From the NCBI GenBank assembly GCA_027604685.1, contig JADHYX010000105.1, positions 1 to 50,038 on the forward strand: a stretch of DNA of 50,038 bases, given 5' to 3'. A program made the position numbers and the translations under genes. Below are positions 9,201 through 22,899 of the stretch, piece by piece; the stretch's first letter is position 1, and each line of letters starts with the position of its first letter. The notes below the pieces were generated by a model, which had not been told where the DNA came from, did no database searches, and saw only the letters and a list, made by a program, of their open reading frames with translations. Source of the stretch: Lobulomyces angularis (Eukaryota; Chytridiomycota; Chytridiomycetes; Lobulomycetales; Lobulomycetaceae).

Positions 9201-12200
9201 CGCTGAATAATTGTTAGTACTTAAATTATTCAACATGAAAATAAGTATTACTCTAACTTGCGGGTTATGTTGATCGGTATTAAGCATTATAACTGAATAG
9301 GATAAAATAAATGTTGCGTCTTGAGTTTTAATTTCACATTTTTCGTCGTCTTAAAAAAAAGAAAAAGTATTAACTCATTATCTTGATGCTTATTTACGCA
9401 CCTTTTATAGACTTGTGGTAAGTTTCAGCAAAAACTTCCATAATCCTTTCAATTAATGCCGATTCTCCAGGTAACCGGAAACTTTCCAGCATCAATCTTA
9501 AGGCTTCATCAATTCTTTTCTAAATGCATTTAAATTTTTTTATTATCATTTAATAAATTTCTTACTCCTTTAAACTCAAAATCCGAAATAAAAGCTTTCA
9601 AAATCTCTATGTTATCTCTTTTTGAGATATAATCTCCTAGCAATGCTTTGCTGATTTTTGGTGTATTCTTTAAAACATATGCCAAACTTTTAGGATCTAC
9701 TGGTGTAGGTAAAAATCCATGAGTCTGTAAGAAGTTAATTCCTTCATTTGGATTTTGATTAAATCTTTCTGCCCCCTCCATTAAAAGTCGTTTCCGTTTT
9801 TTATTAACAGAATACTTTTCAGCGATCTAAATATAAACTTTAATGTCAGTCAATGTATCTTAAAAAATGTATTAAACCGTTGTATCACCACAAATGGCTG
9901 TATCCTAAAAAAAAAATAAATACTGGCTCTATGTTAATGAGAGAATACCCTTCCGAAATGGATTTTGTCTACAATTTGCTTTAAAAAAACTAGCAAACTG
10001 TCTAAACAAAGAAGCTGATGCGAAAGTGTAGTTACCGGTCCTCCAGGAGTTGCATCAGGAAATACATGCTTTGATAAAAACCGTACAAGATTTTCAAACA
10101 GGTGACTTTGGCAACTTAAATCTCCATCAAAGTAGACGTATAAGTCTGCCATAAAATTAGGGATTCTCACCAACTTAATAAATTTCAAAATAAGATTTAT
10201 GTTAATAAAGAAAATACCTGCGAGATGCATTCAAGAAGTAAATCACGAACTTCCCCTACTACTACTCCACCTTTATTTGAAATTAATTTTTCATGGGGAT
10301 TACCATAACCACCATCATTCATATTCCCATCACCGATATACCCTTCTTCTACATCCCAACCAACTACGCCAGAATCTAATCTCATCATAATCCAGTCTAA
10401 TAACCATTCCTGTTGCAATTTAAGATGCTCTCTACACGTTTGTAATAAAGCGGTGATAAGCTTTAAGGTTAAACCTAACAGATTTAATGTAGCGCTAGAA
10501 GGTGGAGAATGCAGTGTAAAATTACTTATTTGCAAAATCTAGCAAGAACATGAAAAAAAAAAGTTGTAAATCAATATTAAAATACCTGGAATAGATATTT
10601 GCAGAGTTCATTTGTAATAAGATCTTTTACGACTAAAGACATTCTTTCTTCATCCGTCTCAGGACTTTGAATAGAATAATCAGCAGGAACTTTATCCTTA
10701 ACATCCATATCGGGTTGAGGTTTTTCGGGAGTAAAAATTTTTTCTGGTGCACTTTCAACTTCAGGTGTTACCAAGACTTGTCCCATAGATCCTAAGTCAG
10801 AAAGGTTATCAACGTCTACTACTTTCTCAACAGCGTCTTCACCAGAAACCAAAACGCTTCGTCTTCTAATATCACCATTAGGATTTGGCGCTATATCAAC
10901 ATGAACTCCAGAAAACTCTTCTTTTGTAGTGACACCATTGGAAGCTGGTTTTTTTGCTTTACTATTCCCCTTAAATGCCTTTTTTCGTTTTTCTTCAACA
11001 CTGCTTCCCCATGCAATCCATTTACTTAAGGAGGAACCACCTACTTCAACAGCAATCCCCATCAGTGCAACAGAAACCCGTCTATGCATTGTATCTGTAT
11101 GCTGTTTATTTTTGGGATCTATTAAAGACACCAGCACCCTAATTAACTCTAGAATTGCAGGTAGTCCAAATGGCTCAAAAGTTTTGGTGGAATCATCAGC
11201 TTCAGTTAAAGAATGTGATTTCTGGATATCTTCTGTAATACTATCAGTAGCATTTGCATTTGAATAAACACTAGTGGCTGTAATATCTTCATTATGCCGA
11301 AAATCAATATCAGCAATAGCTCTCTCAGAGTTTGAAACTGAAATCAATGTATTTTCTGGGGTATCTTGGTGAACACTCACGTGATTGGGAGTTTCATCAG
11401 TGTCTAATGTAATTATTGGTGAGGTAGCATGCGATGGTGATGTAGCCTTATTTTTTTCATTCACTAAGATATCCTCTGTGACAATAACTGTAGAGAAATT
11501 TTTTTTCTTTTCTTCGATATTAACATCATTTACAGTGGTCATAGATGAGCGCTTCAGTTTTCTAGCTAATTCTGAACTTCGTTCAAGTTCCTTAACCCTA
11601 TCCAAATTTTCCTTATCCCTCATTATCAATGTCAATCTACAAAAAGTCCCCTTTGTAAATTAAATACCACCGAATTAGCCTTACCTTTCAAAAAGAGCTT
11701 GCACAAGAATAACTAAAGTTTGTTCAGCAGATCTTCGAAGTAGTTCTTAATAAAGAAATGCCAATAAAAAAACAATTTATCTTAAATAAATACTACCATT
11801 TAGCCTTCCCTGAAAACACATGCCAAAAGCGGCCTCTACCATTTCACAAATTCCCTTATCGTCTAAACTTTTTTGTCCTGCTTCAGAAGTTACTGCGACT
11901 CTCAACAATCGTAATATTTTTGCTAGTACAACTTCATCTGAAATAGCATCTGTTGCTTCGAATTTACAATGCGTAACCGAATGTGCCAAGGCAGACATTG
12001 CAACAGGGAGTTGAGGATGGTTCGGATCTTTAAATCGTTAACGATAGATAAAATTGGTAGATACCTAATATTCTATATTTAAGAAATTTTTCTACACTAC
12101 TTAAAGCTGTCCCGGTTATAGGACCTGTAGTATTTCCACTTTTAATAACTTCTAAAAATGGCTCTAGCAAATGCATAGGTTCTAAATCCCGCAAATCTAA

Positions 12201-12767
12201 AAAAATATTCAGAAAAAAAAAAAGAATAAATTTATACTACCATTTAAAAGTGTTAACCTTGCCTTTAACTTTGTAAATCCAAATAACAAGGGTGGTTCCT
12301 GTTATAAATTGTCAAAAAAAAAAATTAGAAAAATGTTGAAAATTTGAAACCGTTGTTCCCAAAAAGGCATCACTTTTACCAGCAGTATATTCTAATACAG
12401 AATCAAGCCCACTTTTTCCATCAGACGCGCTTAAAAAATAATCGTAATCTGGTTGATTTTCTTTTTTAATTTTGGCCGTGCTGTGTCCATAGTCAGAATC
12501 AGAAAAATTCGGATTGTATCCATTATTATTGCCTCCATTCCATCGCTGATTTTTTCTCATAGCACTGGTAACCATTATTATTTCTGCGTGAACGATAGAC
12601 AACCACTTCAATTCTGGTTTATTTTGTTTACTCAACTAAATAAAAAATTAAACTTCATTTATACAGCCTAAATTGTTTTAATTAGTTACAGGTAATCCAA
12701 CAACTCTTCCATCGCCCAATCCAGTTAATTGAGATGGGTGGGTTATTAAGTAGCTAGTTTCATTCAT
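6296..12767 (-). CDS. GBF1: Golgi Arf guanine-nucleotide exchange factor, GBF1/Gea type (Sec7 domain)
   Basis: A large Arf activator acting in COPI coat recruitment at the early Golgi. Many short introns; roughly 1,900 residues. The start is [11 protein letters not shown] at 12767, spliced to the N-terminal DCB block ([18 protein letters not shown]; then [16 protein letters not shown]). An HUS-like region follows ([33 protein letters not shown]). The Sec7 domain starts near [17 protein letters not shown] and carries the catalytic glutamate finger FRLPGES, then [14 protein letters not shown] and [15 protein letters not shown]. The C-terminal half matches GBF1/Gea ([63 protein letters not shown]). 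A low-complexity linker at about 10650-11600 (Ser/Thr/Asp/Glu-rich) interrupts the HUS region. The frame stays open across every junction I checked. Confidence 0.95.
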
Positions 12768-12952
12768 AATTTTGAAAACTTTTTAAGCTTTAAAATTACA
12801 AGAAAAATTTTGAAGGTATGTTGGAGTAATTATAAATTGACTAAAATATAAAAATGATAAAAAAGTATATATTATTTTTAAGGAAGTATATTGAAGCTTT
12901 AATATGATCAGCCAACAACAAAATTTTTTTTTGAATCCGAGAAAAAGTTAAA
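12768..12952. promoter_or_regulatory. Shared divergent promoter (Arf-GEF / allantoicase)
   Basis: 185 bases separate the two head-to-head start codons, so both promoters must lie here. The interval is AT-rich. No GATA-type cluster of the kind used by nitrogen-controlled genes is evident. Confidence 0.5.
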
Positions 12953-14393
<1,441 letters not shown>

Positions 14394-14665
14394 CATATAT
14401 GATGTACCGAAAAAAGTATGTATGCTTACATGTTAATATTTGGCTTTTTATGAATAGAATATTTAAAGATACATTAAAAAATTTGCAACTAATAAAAAAA
14501 ATTTTATTTCAATATATATTTGATAAACATCTAAACAATTTTAAAAAAAAAATAAGTATTCAGTCAAAAACTTAAAATTTAAAAAAAAAAAATCTTTCTA
14601 ATAGAAACTTCACTCTACCACACATCAAAAAATTCGCATTACCTCAATAAATGGCACTAAAATTA
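14394..14665. other. Convergent 3' intergenic space
   Basis: 272 AT-rich bases between the tail-to-tail ends of allantoicase and RPS18. It should hold both polyadenylation regions. Nothing else is seen. Confidence 0.4.
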
Positions 14666-15270
14666 TTATTTTTTCTTGGATAAACCAACAACCTTTCCAC
14701 GTCTTCCAGTAGTTTTTGTATGTTGACCTCTGACTCTGATTCCCCAGTAATGACGAAGACCTCTGTGACATCTAATTTTCATCAACTAAACAAAAGTTTA
14801 GGAAAAAGTGTGAAAAGAAAAAATCTTACAGTTTCTAAATCTTCTCTTTTTTTGTTATCCAAACCATTGGCTAATACTTGAGAATATTTACCATCTTTGA
14901 TGTCCTTTTGTCTGTTCAAAAACCAATCTGGAATTTTATATTGTCGTGGATTTTGAATAATGGTAACCAATCTTTCTAATTCATCATTACTGAGCTCTCC
15001 AGCACTAAAACGAAATAATTCGCATTTTTAGTTTTTTTAATAAATGATACCGTTTTGAAATATCAACATCCGCTTTTTTGCAAACAATGTTGGAATATCT
15101 TCTTCCAACACCCTTGATAGCTGTTAAGGCATACATAACTTTATCTTTACCATCAATGTTGGTATTCAAAAGACGAATGATGTGTTGAAATTGATCTTTT
15201 CCAGGAATAACTATCAAAAAAAAATTACTAGTGAGAAAAAACTGCAAAAAAAAACAAATATACCTAAAGA
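14666..15270 (-). CDS. RPS18: 40S ribosomal protein uS13 (RPS18); start codon not evident
   Basis: A small-subunit protein at the head of the 40S, contacting the 60S. Recognised blocks: [69 protein letters not shown], then [19 protein letters not shown] and [18 protein letters not shown] at 14666. The family begins MSL-V, with an intron right after MSL. Here TCT TTA G followed by the donor GTATAT is present (15264-15270), and the acceptor at 15211 joins in phase to VIPG. But the codon before TCT is TAG (15271-15273), not ATG: the local sequence is ATAG where ATG is expected. Either there is a one-base insertion (real or sequencing) or the true first exon lies further upstream. The rest is intact and normal in length. 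Confidence 0.9.
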
Positions 15271-15273
15271 CTA

Positions 15274-15734
15274 TTTTTTGTAAAAGGCGAACAAAAAAAT
15301 GAAAAAAATAATAAGTATTTGTAAATCAGATTGAAGAAAATGTATGATATTAAAAAACAAAATATAATGGAACGAATCTATTCCATCCATTCCATCCATC
15401 ACCATTGATAAAGTGAAGGAGAGAAGAAGAATATTTGATAATTTATAAGAAAATGACTTTCACATAGATTTTGATAATTGTTGATTATTATATTGAAGTA
15501 TACTTTACCATTGTTATCTAAAAAATTTTGGAAGAGAGAGGATTCTTTGTGTAACAACGAATTTTTATTAGAGCACTTTTTTACAACATTTTACCTGCTA
15601 ATATTTTACTTTTTATATATTTCGGTCAAAATGAATATTTCTGTGATGTTAATAACAGAAAATTTGCGACAAAGAATTTTACTAAAAAATAATAAGAAAT
15701 TTTTATTAAAGTAAAAAGGTGTTTCTAAAATAAA
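15274..15734. promoter_or_regulatory. RPS18 upstream region
   Basis: About 460 bases. It must include the RPS18 promoter and the 3' end of the next minus-strand gene. At about 15378-15400 there is a short tandem run of CCAT/TCCATCC words, unusually C-rich for this window, which could be a promoter element or a microsatellite. An open frame on + at 15478-15714 is Leu/Phe/Lys-rich low-complexity sequence that I do not believe. Confidence 0.35.
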
Positions 15735-16124
15735 TTAACTATAATAATCCATTGTGGAAATAATTTTTTTCATTGTATCCTCTTCTTTATCAGCAATAAG
15801 TTCTTTCTTTGCTGGATTCTCTGTTTTATCAATTTCCATATTATTCCCCAGATTCTTTGGGCTTGAGTTATCCTTATTAATGGTATGATTAAAGTTTATC
15901 TTTGGATAAAATAATTTGGTATAACCAGTATTACTGATTAATTGCGGTGAACCAAGGAAATGGATACTTGTTTGCTTTGGTAAAGTTTGACACTGAATTC
16001 TATAATTCTAACTCATTTAAATTTAAAGAATGAGTAATAAATTTACATTAGCAGGCCAGTTTTTAGAATTATCAACATTTTGTTGTGTAAAGTTCGCAGT
16101 GAATTTATCTGATAAAATTCTCAT
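15735..16124 (-). CDS. Small two-exon hypothetical protein
   Basis: Found by splicing; neither exon is a long frame on its own. Exon 1 starts MRILSDKFTANFTQQ (ATG at 16124) and ends NWPAN-equivalent at a GTAAAT donor. The acceptor GTTAG joins in phase 0 to NYRIQCQTLPKQTSIHFLG. The protein is about 115 residues and ends ISTMDYYS-stop. The middle, SPQLISNTGYTKLFYP, looks like ordered sequence; the last third is Asn/Lys/Glu-rich. I do not recognise the family. The in-phase splice, good donor and acceptor, and non-repetitive composition favour a real gene. It lies between two minus-strand genes with normal spacing. Confidence 0.55.
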
Positions 16125-16420
16125 TGAAAAAAAAATTCTACAACTAAAATTCCTTATACATCAATATAATTAGCCAAAAATAGAAATTTTGAGGATTTAA
16201 AAAATAGAACAAATTCTGGAATTTTCGTGGTGAAAAAATGTCAAATTGTAATTGTGTGATGCATCTAACCTAATTTTTCTATTCGATTCCTCTAGAACAT
16301 GGTACAATGATTTCCGATCTTATAAATTTAGTATAATTCTAAAATTAATAAGTTTTAACTCTAAAAATAATCCAAATACTATGTATACTACTTAAAAAAA
16401 AAATGGCCTGTTTAAACTAG

Positions 16421-17885
16421 TTAATTTATGACTTTTTTGATGTAATTCGAAAATTTCCAAATACCAACAGATGTTTCAACGTTACCTACCTTGTCTACTA
16501 CTTCCTCCGGAAATGCAATACCAAAACCATAGCCATTGTTTAACTCTTTACCATTTAATATCAGTCTTGCAGTCTTATTGTTGTAGTAGAGAGTTTCTAC
16601 TTCTACACCGTTTACCTTTATTTTCAGCAAGAATCTTCTTTTAAAACCAACACAGTAACATATATGTGTGACTTCAGGAATGTGCTCACTATACGTTTTT
16701 GCTTCATCTTTCACTAAGACTCGTTGAATACCAATCTTTAACGCTTTTTCATCTGAACTTAGGTTTTCTTTTGCCCAAGTAGCGGCCATTTGCTTCAATC
16801 CCTAGTTAATTTTAAAGTTGAAGTTCAACAAATTGCATCTCAAAAATTAAAATATATTACTGTATTATCATATAATATCCATCCATCCTTGTACTCAGCA
16901 TATCTTAAGGGACTAAGGTAAAAATTAACTATTTTTGGCCTATCTTTGAGTTCACTTAAATTTTTTAAACATAGTATAGCAGAATGAGAACTTCCAACAA
17001 CAGCAACAACATTTTCTTTTGATAAACAAGTTTTTAATTTGCTGGGATTAAGAGCAACATCTAAATCCAAAAGTTTAGGTGGGTTTGATTTACTGAACTT
17101 AACGTGAGGGCGAGATACCAATTCTGGAATTGGTTCACTTCCTGTACACAGAAAAAGTTTTGATTGATTGCTAAACAATTTTGCTTCAGAATTAGTTAAA
17201 TGAACATCAGATTTGAAGTTATCAACAGCCCCTGAATTAAAACATAGATCAAAATTCTGTAAAAAATAGTAACATAGAGTAAATTGGTGAAGTTTTGTGC
17301 TACTACTTACTTCATTTGGTTTGTAATTGATATCCGTAATCCATCCTTCAAAGCAATTTATTCTATTGCTAAATTTAATTCTGAGCTGTTGAATTAAAAA
17401 AGCGCAGAATTCTTGGGCAAATTTTAGATTGCAACCTTTGTCTTGATCTAAACTTTGCAATATTTCTAATTCCGTAGATTTACCGCCTTCAGAAGAAGTG
17501 CTTTCTAATATAGAGTTCAAACTATTGCTAACTTTTGCAAATTGGATAAAAAGGCTAACTTTAGTGTTACTATAATTTCAAATTTGAACTTATTGTCTTT
17601 AGTTAAAGTATTTTATACCTCGGAACTTCTGAATAAATTTGTAAGCGACCACCCTTAAAACTAGGATCAAACCAATTGATTTTTGATGTTGAATCAGTAT
17701 CCAAAATTCTGCTAACAGTAATTAAACCAGCAGGTCCTGTGATAATATAAAACTAAAAATTTTCAATATATACCTGCTCCAATAACAGATATCTCACGCA
17801 TCGTACTCATTCTAACAGAAGAAAACTTATTAATTAAAAAACTTCGAGACCAGTTGAAGTTTTTTTGGAAAAGATATTTCCCCAT
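16421..17885 (-). CDS. FAD/NAD(P)-binding flavoprotein oxidoreductase, possibly mitochondrial
   Basis: About 400 residues in five exons. An N-terminal dinucleotide-binding motif is completed by splicing: EISVIGAG joins PAGLITVSRIL, giving GAGPAG for FAD. A second Rossmann motif, VVAVVGSSHSAILCLKNL, is of the GxxxS type that binds NADP in flavin monooxygenases and lysine/ornithine hydroxylases. FLCTGSEP sits where such enzymes have their ATG-like FAD motif. I chose the start MGKYLFQKNFNWSRS (17885). It gives about 30 Arg/Lys/Ser/Phe-rich residues without acids before the FAD motif, like a mitochondrial targeting peptide. A downstream start at MSTMREIS (about 17810) would make it cytosolic. The substrate is unknown; I place it only in the broad pyridine-nucleotide-disulphide/FMO-like superfamily. 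Confidence 0.75.
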
Positions 17886-18815
17886 TTTATATAATTTAAT
17901 TAGATTGTGGTTTTTATTAATACAAGGTTTTATTATCATAATTTGCTTATCTAGAACTTCCAATAGACAATTTCTATAAGATTTTATTATAGCTAGTATT
18001 AAATTTAAATACAATAAATTCATAATTTGAAAAATTATCCTAAATTAAAATGAACAGCGTTATTTCAAAAAAATAATTAAATTTAACTGCTTGATTATTG
18101 AAGTGAGTTTTGCAACTTAAAAAATAATAAAGTACTGGTGCTTTAGCATCCATATAGTTGGTATAACTTGTAAATGTTAAATTCAGAAGGTTGAAATTTT
18201 TTAGGATTTGAGCAATCTTATTGCAAAATAATTAAGCTTTTAAATTTTAAATCTAATTGGCTATATTAAATTCAGTTAAACATATGGTTTTCCATATTAA
18301 CAATAGGAATATTAATATTTTATTAGTGTCTAAAAAAAAATTGTAATGAGATATTTACAAGTAACTCAATTTAAAAAAGAAACTTTTAAAATGAAAAAAA
18401 GACTTTGTGCAATGGCAAAAGCTTCCAAAATTCACACCAATAATGTTTTATACTTAAAAATTATTATACATTTAAGGAATTGTGATAGATTTAGATTGTT
18501 CTACCTTTGAAGATAAAAAAAAAAAAATAAAAAATTGGTAATTCTCTTGATAATATTGAAAACACTAACGCATTTAACTCATTTACAGCTGTAATCTATT
18601 TCAATTTCAATTGATTTTTAAACTCCGATTGTGTAAAAATCAGCTTACAAAAATCGCGTCCTTTCGACAAAAAAATGAAACCATTTTTTTAAAGTTTACT
18701 TTTTTTTTTATTGATCGAAAGATGAACAAGATAAACTTTTCACTTTTTTTTTTTTTTTATTTTTAAAAATTTAATAATTTCTTTTCATAAAAACATATTT
18801 TAATAAATTTTCCAT
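17886..18815. promoter_or_regulatory. Divergent intergenic region upstream of HMG-CoA reductase
   Basis: 930 bases between the head-to-head starts of the flavoprotein and HMG-CoA reductase. It is the longest gap in the window. It must hold both promoters. Long poly-T runs at about 18700-18760 lie just upstream of the reductase start. A 54-codon frame at 18346-18510 shows no supporting feature. No sterol-type element could be identified by eye. Confidence 0.4.
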
Positions 18816-21800
18816 ATGATTGAAACATATCTAAAAAGAATAACTAGGAAAACTGCCCAGCACCCAATTGAAATAATTATAGCCTGTCTTATAGTTGCAA
18901 CCTTAAGTTACTTTTCATTGGTTCACTTTTTTCAATTTCATATTCCAAAGTATCCTAATTTGGAGACAAAGTCTCTCTTTCTAACAAAAAATGGTGATAT
19001 ATCTACCTTTAACAGAAACTATTCTATTGTTCAACCTGAAACAGCCATAAATGAAAGGATCCTTCTGAGGCAGTTTATTATTGATATACCTAGCTTTCCT
19101 GTTGATGTACCGAAGCCTGGAATATTGGCGAAAAGCGTTTTTAGTTCTGTATTAAAACTTGAAAAGAAAGTTTTAAATTTGACGATTACTGACCCTGTTT
19201 CAAAAAATATGCTTTCATACGAAGATTTATGTTATAAAACTGTAAGAAAACTTGTCATTTAGTTCTAATTTATAATTAAAAAAATTTTTTCTTTCGCTTT
19301 ATCTACAGTTTAAGGGGTGTTTCGCATTGAGCCCACTGTCAATTTGGGACCATAATGAGGAAGCATTAAAGAATGACATGAACTTTTTATCAACAATAAT
19401 TGCGGAAGATAAAGTCAACTTAGATTCAAAGTTTAAAAATTTTGTTTCCAAAAGTATTCTTGAAACGTCTGCAAACTCCATTGTTCTTTCCTTTTTTTTG
19501 GATTATTCAATAAAAAATAAATATGCAGTAACATTATGGGATCAAGCTTTAGAAAACATCAAAGTTGAAAATTTATATCCACAATATATTAGAAAACCAA
19601 AAAATATTTATGACAAGAGCCAAAACAGCTTGCAGCTCTACTCCTCATTACCTTCACTTTTAAATGAACTTATCTGGAAAGTAAACGAGTATATTGAAAC
19701 TACTCGCGGATCTGATATGATAATACAGGGAATAAGCTTCATTTTATTGTACGCAACCATTACCTCTTTGTTCATGAATATGAGAAAGTTGAAATCAAAG
19801 TTTTCTTTAGGTACTACTTTATTATTTGTATTTATGTAACTAATCTTTTCTTTTTTCAACAGGATTTACCGTTCTACTTAGCGGAACTTTTTCTCTACTT
19901 TGTTCCTTATTAATCTCTAAATTTTTGGGAATTAAAATGTCGATTATTTTGTTAATAGAATGTTTACCTTTCTTGGTCGTCACGATCGGGTTCGAAAAGC
20001 CGTATAAATTAACCAAAACAATCATGGAAGCACCTGGAGATACAGTTACTGAACAAGTCGCCAACGGGTAGAGCAATAAAAATACAATTTTTCAGTTTTA
20101 ATTCTTTTTATTACTAGCGTTTCTAATGCTGGTCCTGGATTAATTTCAGATTATTTCGTTGAAACACTTCTATTGCTCTCCGCTAGTTTTGTTGGAATTG
20201 GTGGAGGGATGCGAGAATTTTGCCAACTTGCTTCCATGCTCATTGTTTTTGATTCTATTTTTTTATTCACCATGTATCTCTCAGTTTTAACATTAAAACT
20301 AGAACTCGCGAAAATTAGGAAAGAAGCTGAGTATGATCCAAAAGTTGAACCTACAAATGAAGTCAAAAAAAGCAATAAAAGTTCAATCTTTTTTTCTAGA
20401 GTGAAACTAGTGCTAGTAAGTACTTTGCTGATTAAAATGAAAAATTTATTTAAACTTTTAAGATTCTCTTGTTTTTAGCAGTTCACGCTCTTAACGCCTC
20501 ATCTACCTCACAATATTATGGTGAAGTTGATAAAGTACTGCAAGTTGATATGAATGACAGTGGTATAATGTCCACAGTAAAATTATTGCATAAAGCTGGT
20601 ATTAAATCAAGTGTCGTAGTTGATGTAAAAGCACCAATTGTGTATCGGCCTATCAGGTATGAAACATAAAAAGAAGAGCTCTTCTTACAAATAATAAATA
20701 GATATGAGTTTGAAGAATCTGACGTTGTGACTCCATTTTTGGAAGGCTTAAGCGCATTAATCTCTAATGAATACTCGCATGAAAGACTTTGTTTTGCCGT
20801 CGGTTCTGTATTCGTTGTTGCAGGAATATTATCTTTACTTTCAAATAAAAATGCAAGAACTGGTGCTCCAGCGAAACATTCTGATCTTGATGATTTTAAT
20901 TCATTAAAGCGCAATGACTCAAAATTAGATTTAGAAAATAAGTCTTTATTAAAAAATAACGATATTGAAGTTTTAACAACACCGAAACAACCTCCAGATG
21001 AAAAAATTACTGCAACTGTGGATAACTTGACAAAACTACGCAATGACCCGTTAATTTTAAGTGATGATGAGGTACTTAATCTAGTTCTGGAAGGAAAAGT
21101 TCCATCTCACTCACTTGAAAAAATACTAAAAGATCCTACTAGAGCAGTAAGAATTAGACGATCTCTTATTAGTATGGCTCAAAATACGTGTGCATTGAAA
21201 TTAACCTTTTTTTTTTTTTGTATCAGTGGTAGCCTCAAAGTTTGATATTCCAAAAAGTGGCTTACCTTATGAAAGTTATGATTATGAGAAAGTTATTGGA
21301 GTTTGCTGTGAAAACGTTGTTGGTTATGTTCCCATTCCAATTGGTATTGCAGGACCTATAACAATAAATGATGAAGTTTTCCATTTACCAATGGCGACCA
21401 CTGAAGGTTGTCTTATTGCCTCGACCTCTAGAGGCTGTAAAGCAATTACATTAAGTGGTGGCGCAACCTCCTTAGTATATAACGATGGAATGACTAGAGG
21501 TATGCGATTCCTTCTTTCTTAAAATTCAAAGAGATTTAACCAATCTCTTCGTCAAAATAGGGCCAGTTGTAGGTTTTCCAAATATTAAAGATGCAGTAGC
21601 TTGTAAGCTTTGGATTGAAAATGCGAATAACTATTCTGTGATTGAAGAAGCATTTAATTCCACATCTAGATTTGCAAGGTTAAAAAAAATTAAATCCACT
21701 GTTTCTGGAAAGTATCTTTACCTCAGATTCGTAACAGTGACAGGTGATGCTATGGGAATGAATATGATATCAAAGTATGTAATTACAGAAAAATTTTTGT

Positions 21801-22595
21801 TAACTTTTAAAAAATAAAAAAACATAATAACTAGAGGAACAGAAAAGTCCTTGTCTGTTTTACAAGATAATTTTAAAACTATGACTTTAATATCTATCAG
21901 TGGAAACTACTGCACAGATAAGAAGCCAGCTGCTATTAACTGGATAGAGGGACGCGGTAAATCGGTTGTTTGTGAAAGTATCATCAAAAAAGATGTAGTT
22001 CAGAAAGTTTTAAAAACAACTGTTGAAAGATTAATTGAAGTAAATATTGCAAAGAACCTGGTTGGCTCTGCTATGGCAGGTAAAAAGCAGAACTGAGTAA
22101 ATTAAGTTAATTAAATTTCATTTTTTAGGGTCAGTTGGAGGATTCAACGCTCATGCAGCCAATATCTTAACGGCTGTTTTTATTGCTACGGGACAGGATC
22201 CTGCACAGAATGTAGAAAGTTCAAATTGCATTACTCTAATGGAGAAATCGAAGGAGGGAGACCTATATATATCTTGCACTATGCCTTGTATAGAGGTGGG
22301 GACAGTTGGAGGAGGAACCGCCTTACCTGCGCAAGTAAAGAATAATTGAGAAACACAGAAACTAACTTTTTCTGTATAGGCTGCATGCTTGGATTTGCTT
22401 AGAGTTAGAGGTCCCAATATAGAGAATCCAGGACAAAATGCCAAAAATTTAGCTAAAATTATTTGCGCTGGAGTACTAGCAGGTGAATTAAGCTTGATGT
22501 CAGCATTGGCCGCAGGGCACCTGGTTAAAAGTCATATGGTTCACAATAGAGCTGTTACAAAAGAGGTGCAAAAAAATTCTTGCATCAATAGTTAG
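18816..22595 (+). CDS. HMG1: HMG-CoA reductase (class I, ER membrane)
   Basis: Makes mevalonate from HMG-CoA with two NADPH, the committed step of sterol and isoprenoid synthesis, in the ER membrane. At least ten exons, about 1,000 residues. The N-terminus has one membrane span (about residues 17-35) and a lumenal part. A multi-span sterol-sensing-like region follows ([48 protein letters not shown]). The linker is charged. The catalytic domain is complete: [26 protein letters not shown] (catalytic Glu), [10 protein letters not shown] (Asp), [16 protein letters not shown] (Lys), [24 protein letters not shown] and SHMVHNRA near the end (catalytic His). Introns split it at GMTRG/PVVGFP and elsewhere in frame. 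The usual C-terminal Ser after the His block is not clearly placed. Confidence 0.96.
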
Positions 22596-22899
22596 ATTTA
22601 ATTTATGGAATAGTATTAAATTTTTAGTTGTACAGTTTTCCTTTTCCAAAAAATATGTAAAAAAAACTGTAACTGCAAAATCCTGCGCCGAATATTAAAA
22701 ATCATAGAATCATAGGATTAAATTGTAAACATTAATGAAAGTTGTACTAATTTTATTCTAAGATTAAAAAAAAGGTTAATATTAATTTCTTTAACTATGT
22801 TATTTTTTTTTTTTCATTCTTTTTTAATAACTTTTTTTACTCTTAAGATTTAAAAAAAAAACAAAAAAATTCCATCACAAATTAATAAAAAAAAAAGGT
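22596..22899. other. Convergent 3' intergenic space
   Basis: About 300 AT-rich bases between the tail-to-tail ends of HMG-CoA reductase and the TMEM128-like gene, with several poly-A/T runs. No gene is seen. Confidence 0.4.

Noticed and set aside
10650..11600. Separate gene inside the Arf-GEF locus (352-codon frame)
   Set aside because: It splices in frame on both sides (ALFER to [10 protein letters not shown], and ELCKYLFQ to ILQISNF) and fills the low-complexity linker of the Arf-GEF.
15478..15714. 78-codon + frame upstream of RPS18
   Set aside because: Low-complexity Leu/Phe/Lys sequence with no family or splice support; a chance frame in AT-rich DNA.
18346..18510. 54-codon open frame upstream of HMG-CoA reductase
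   Set aside because: Lys/Leu/Ile-rich, no family, no splice context, and lies in a long AT-rich promoter gap where such frames occur by chance.
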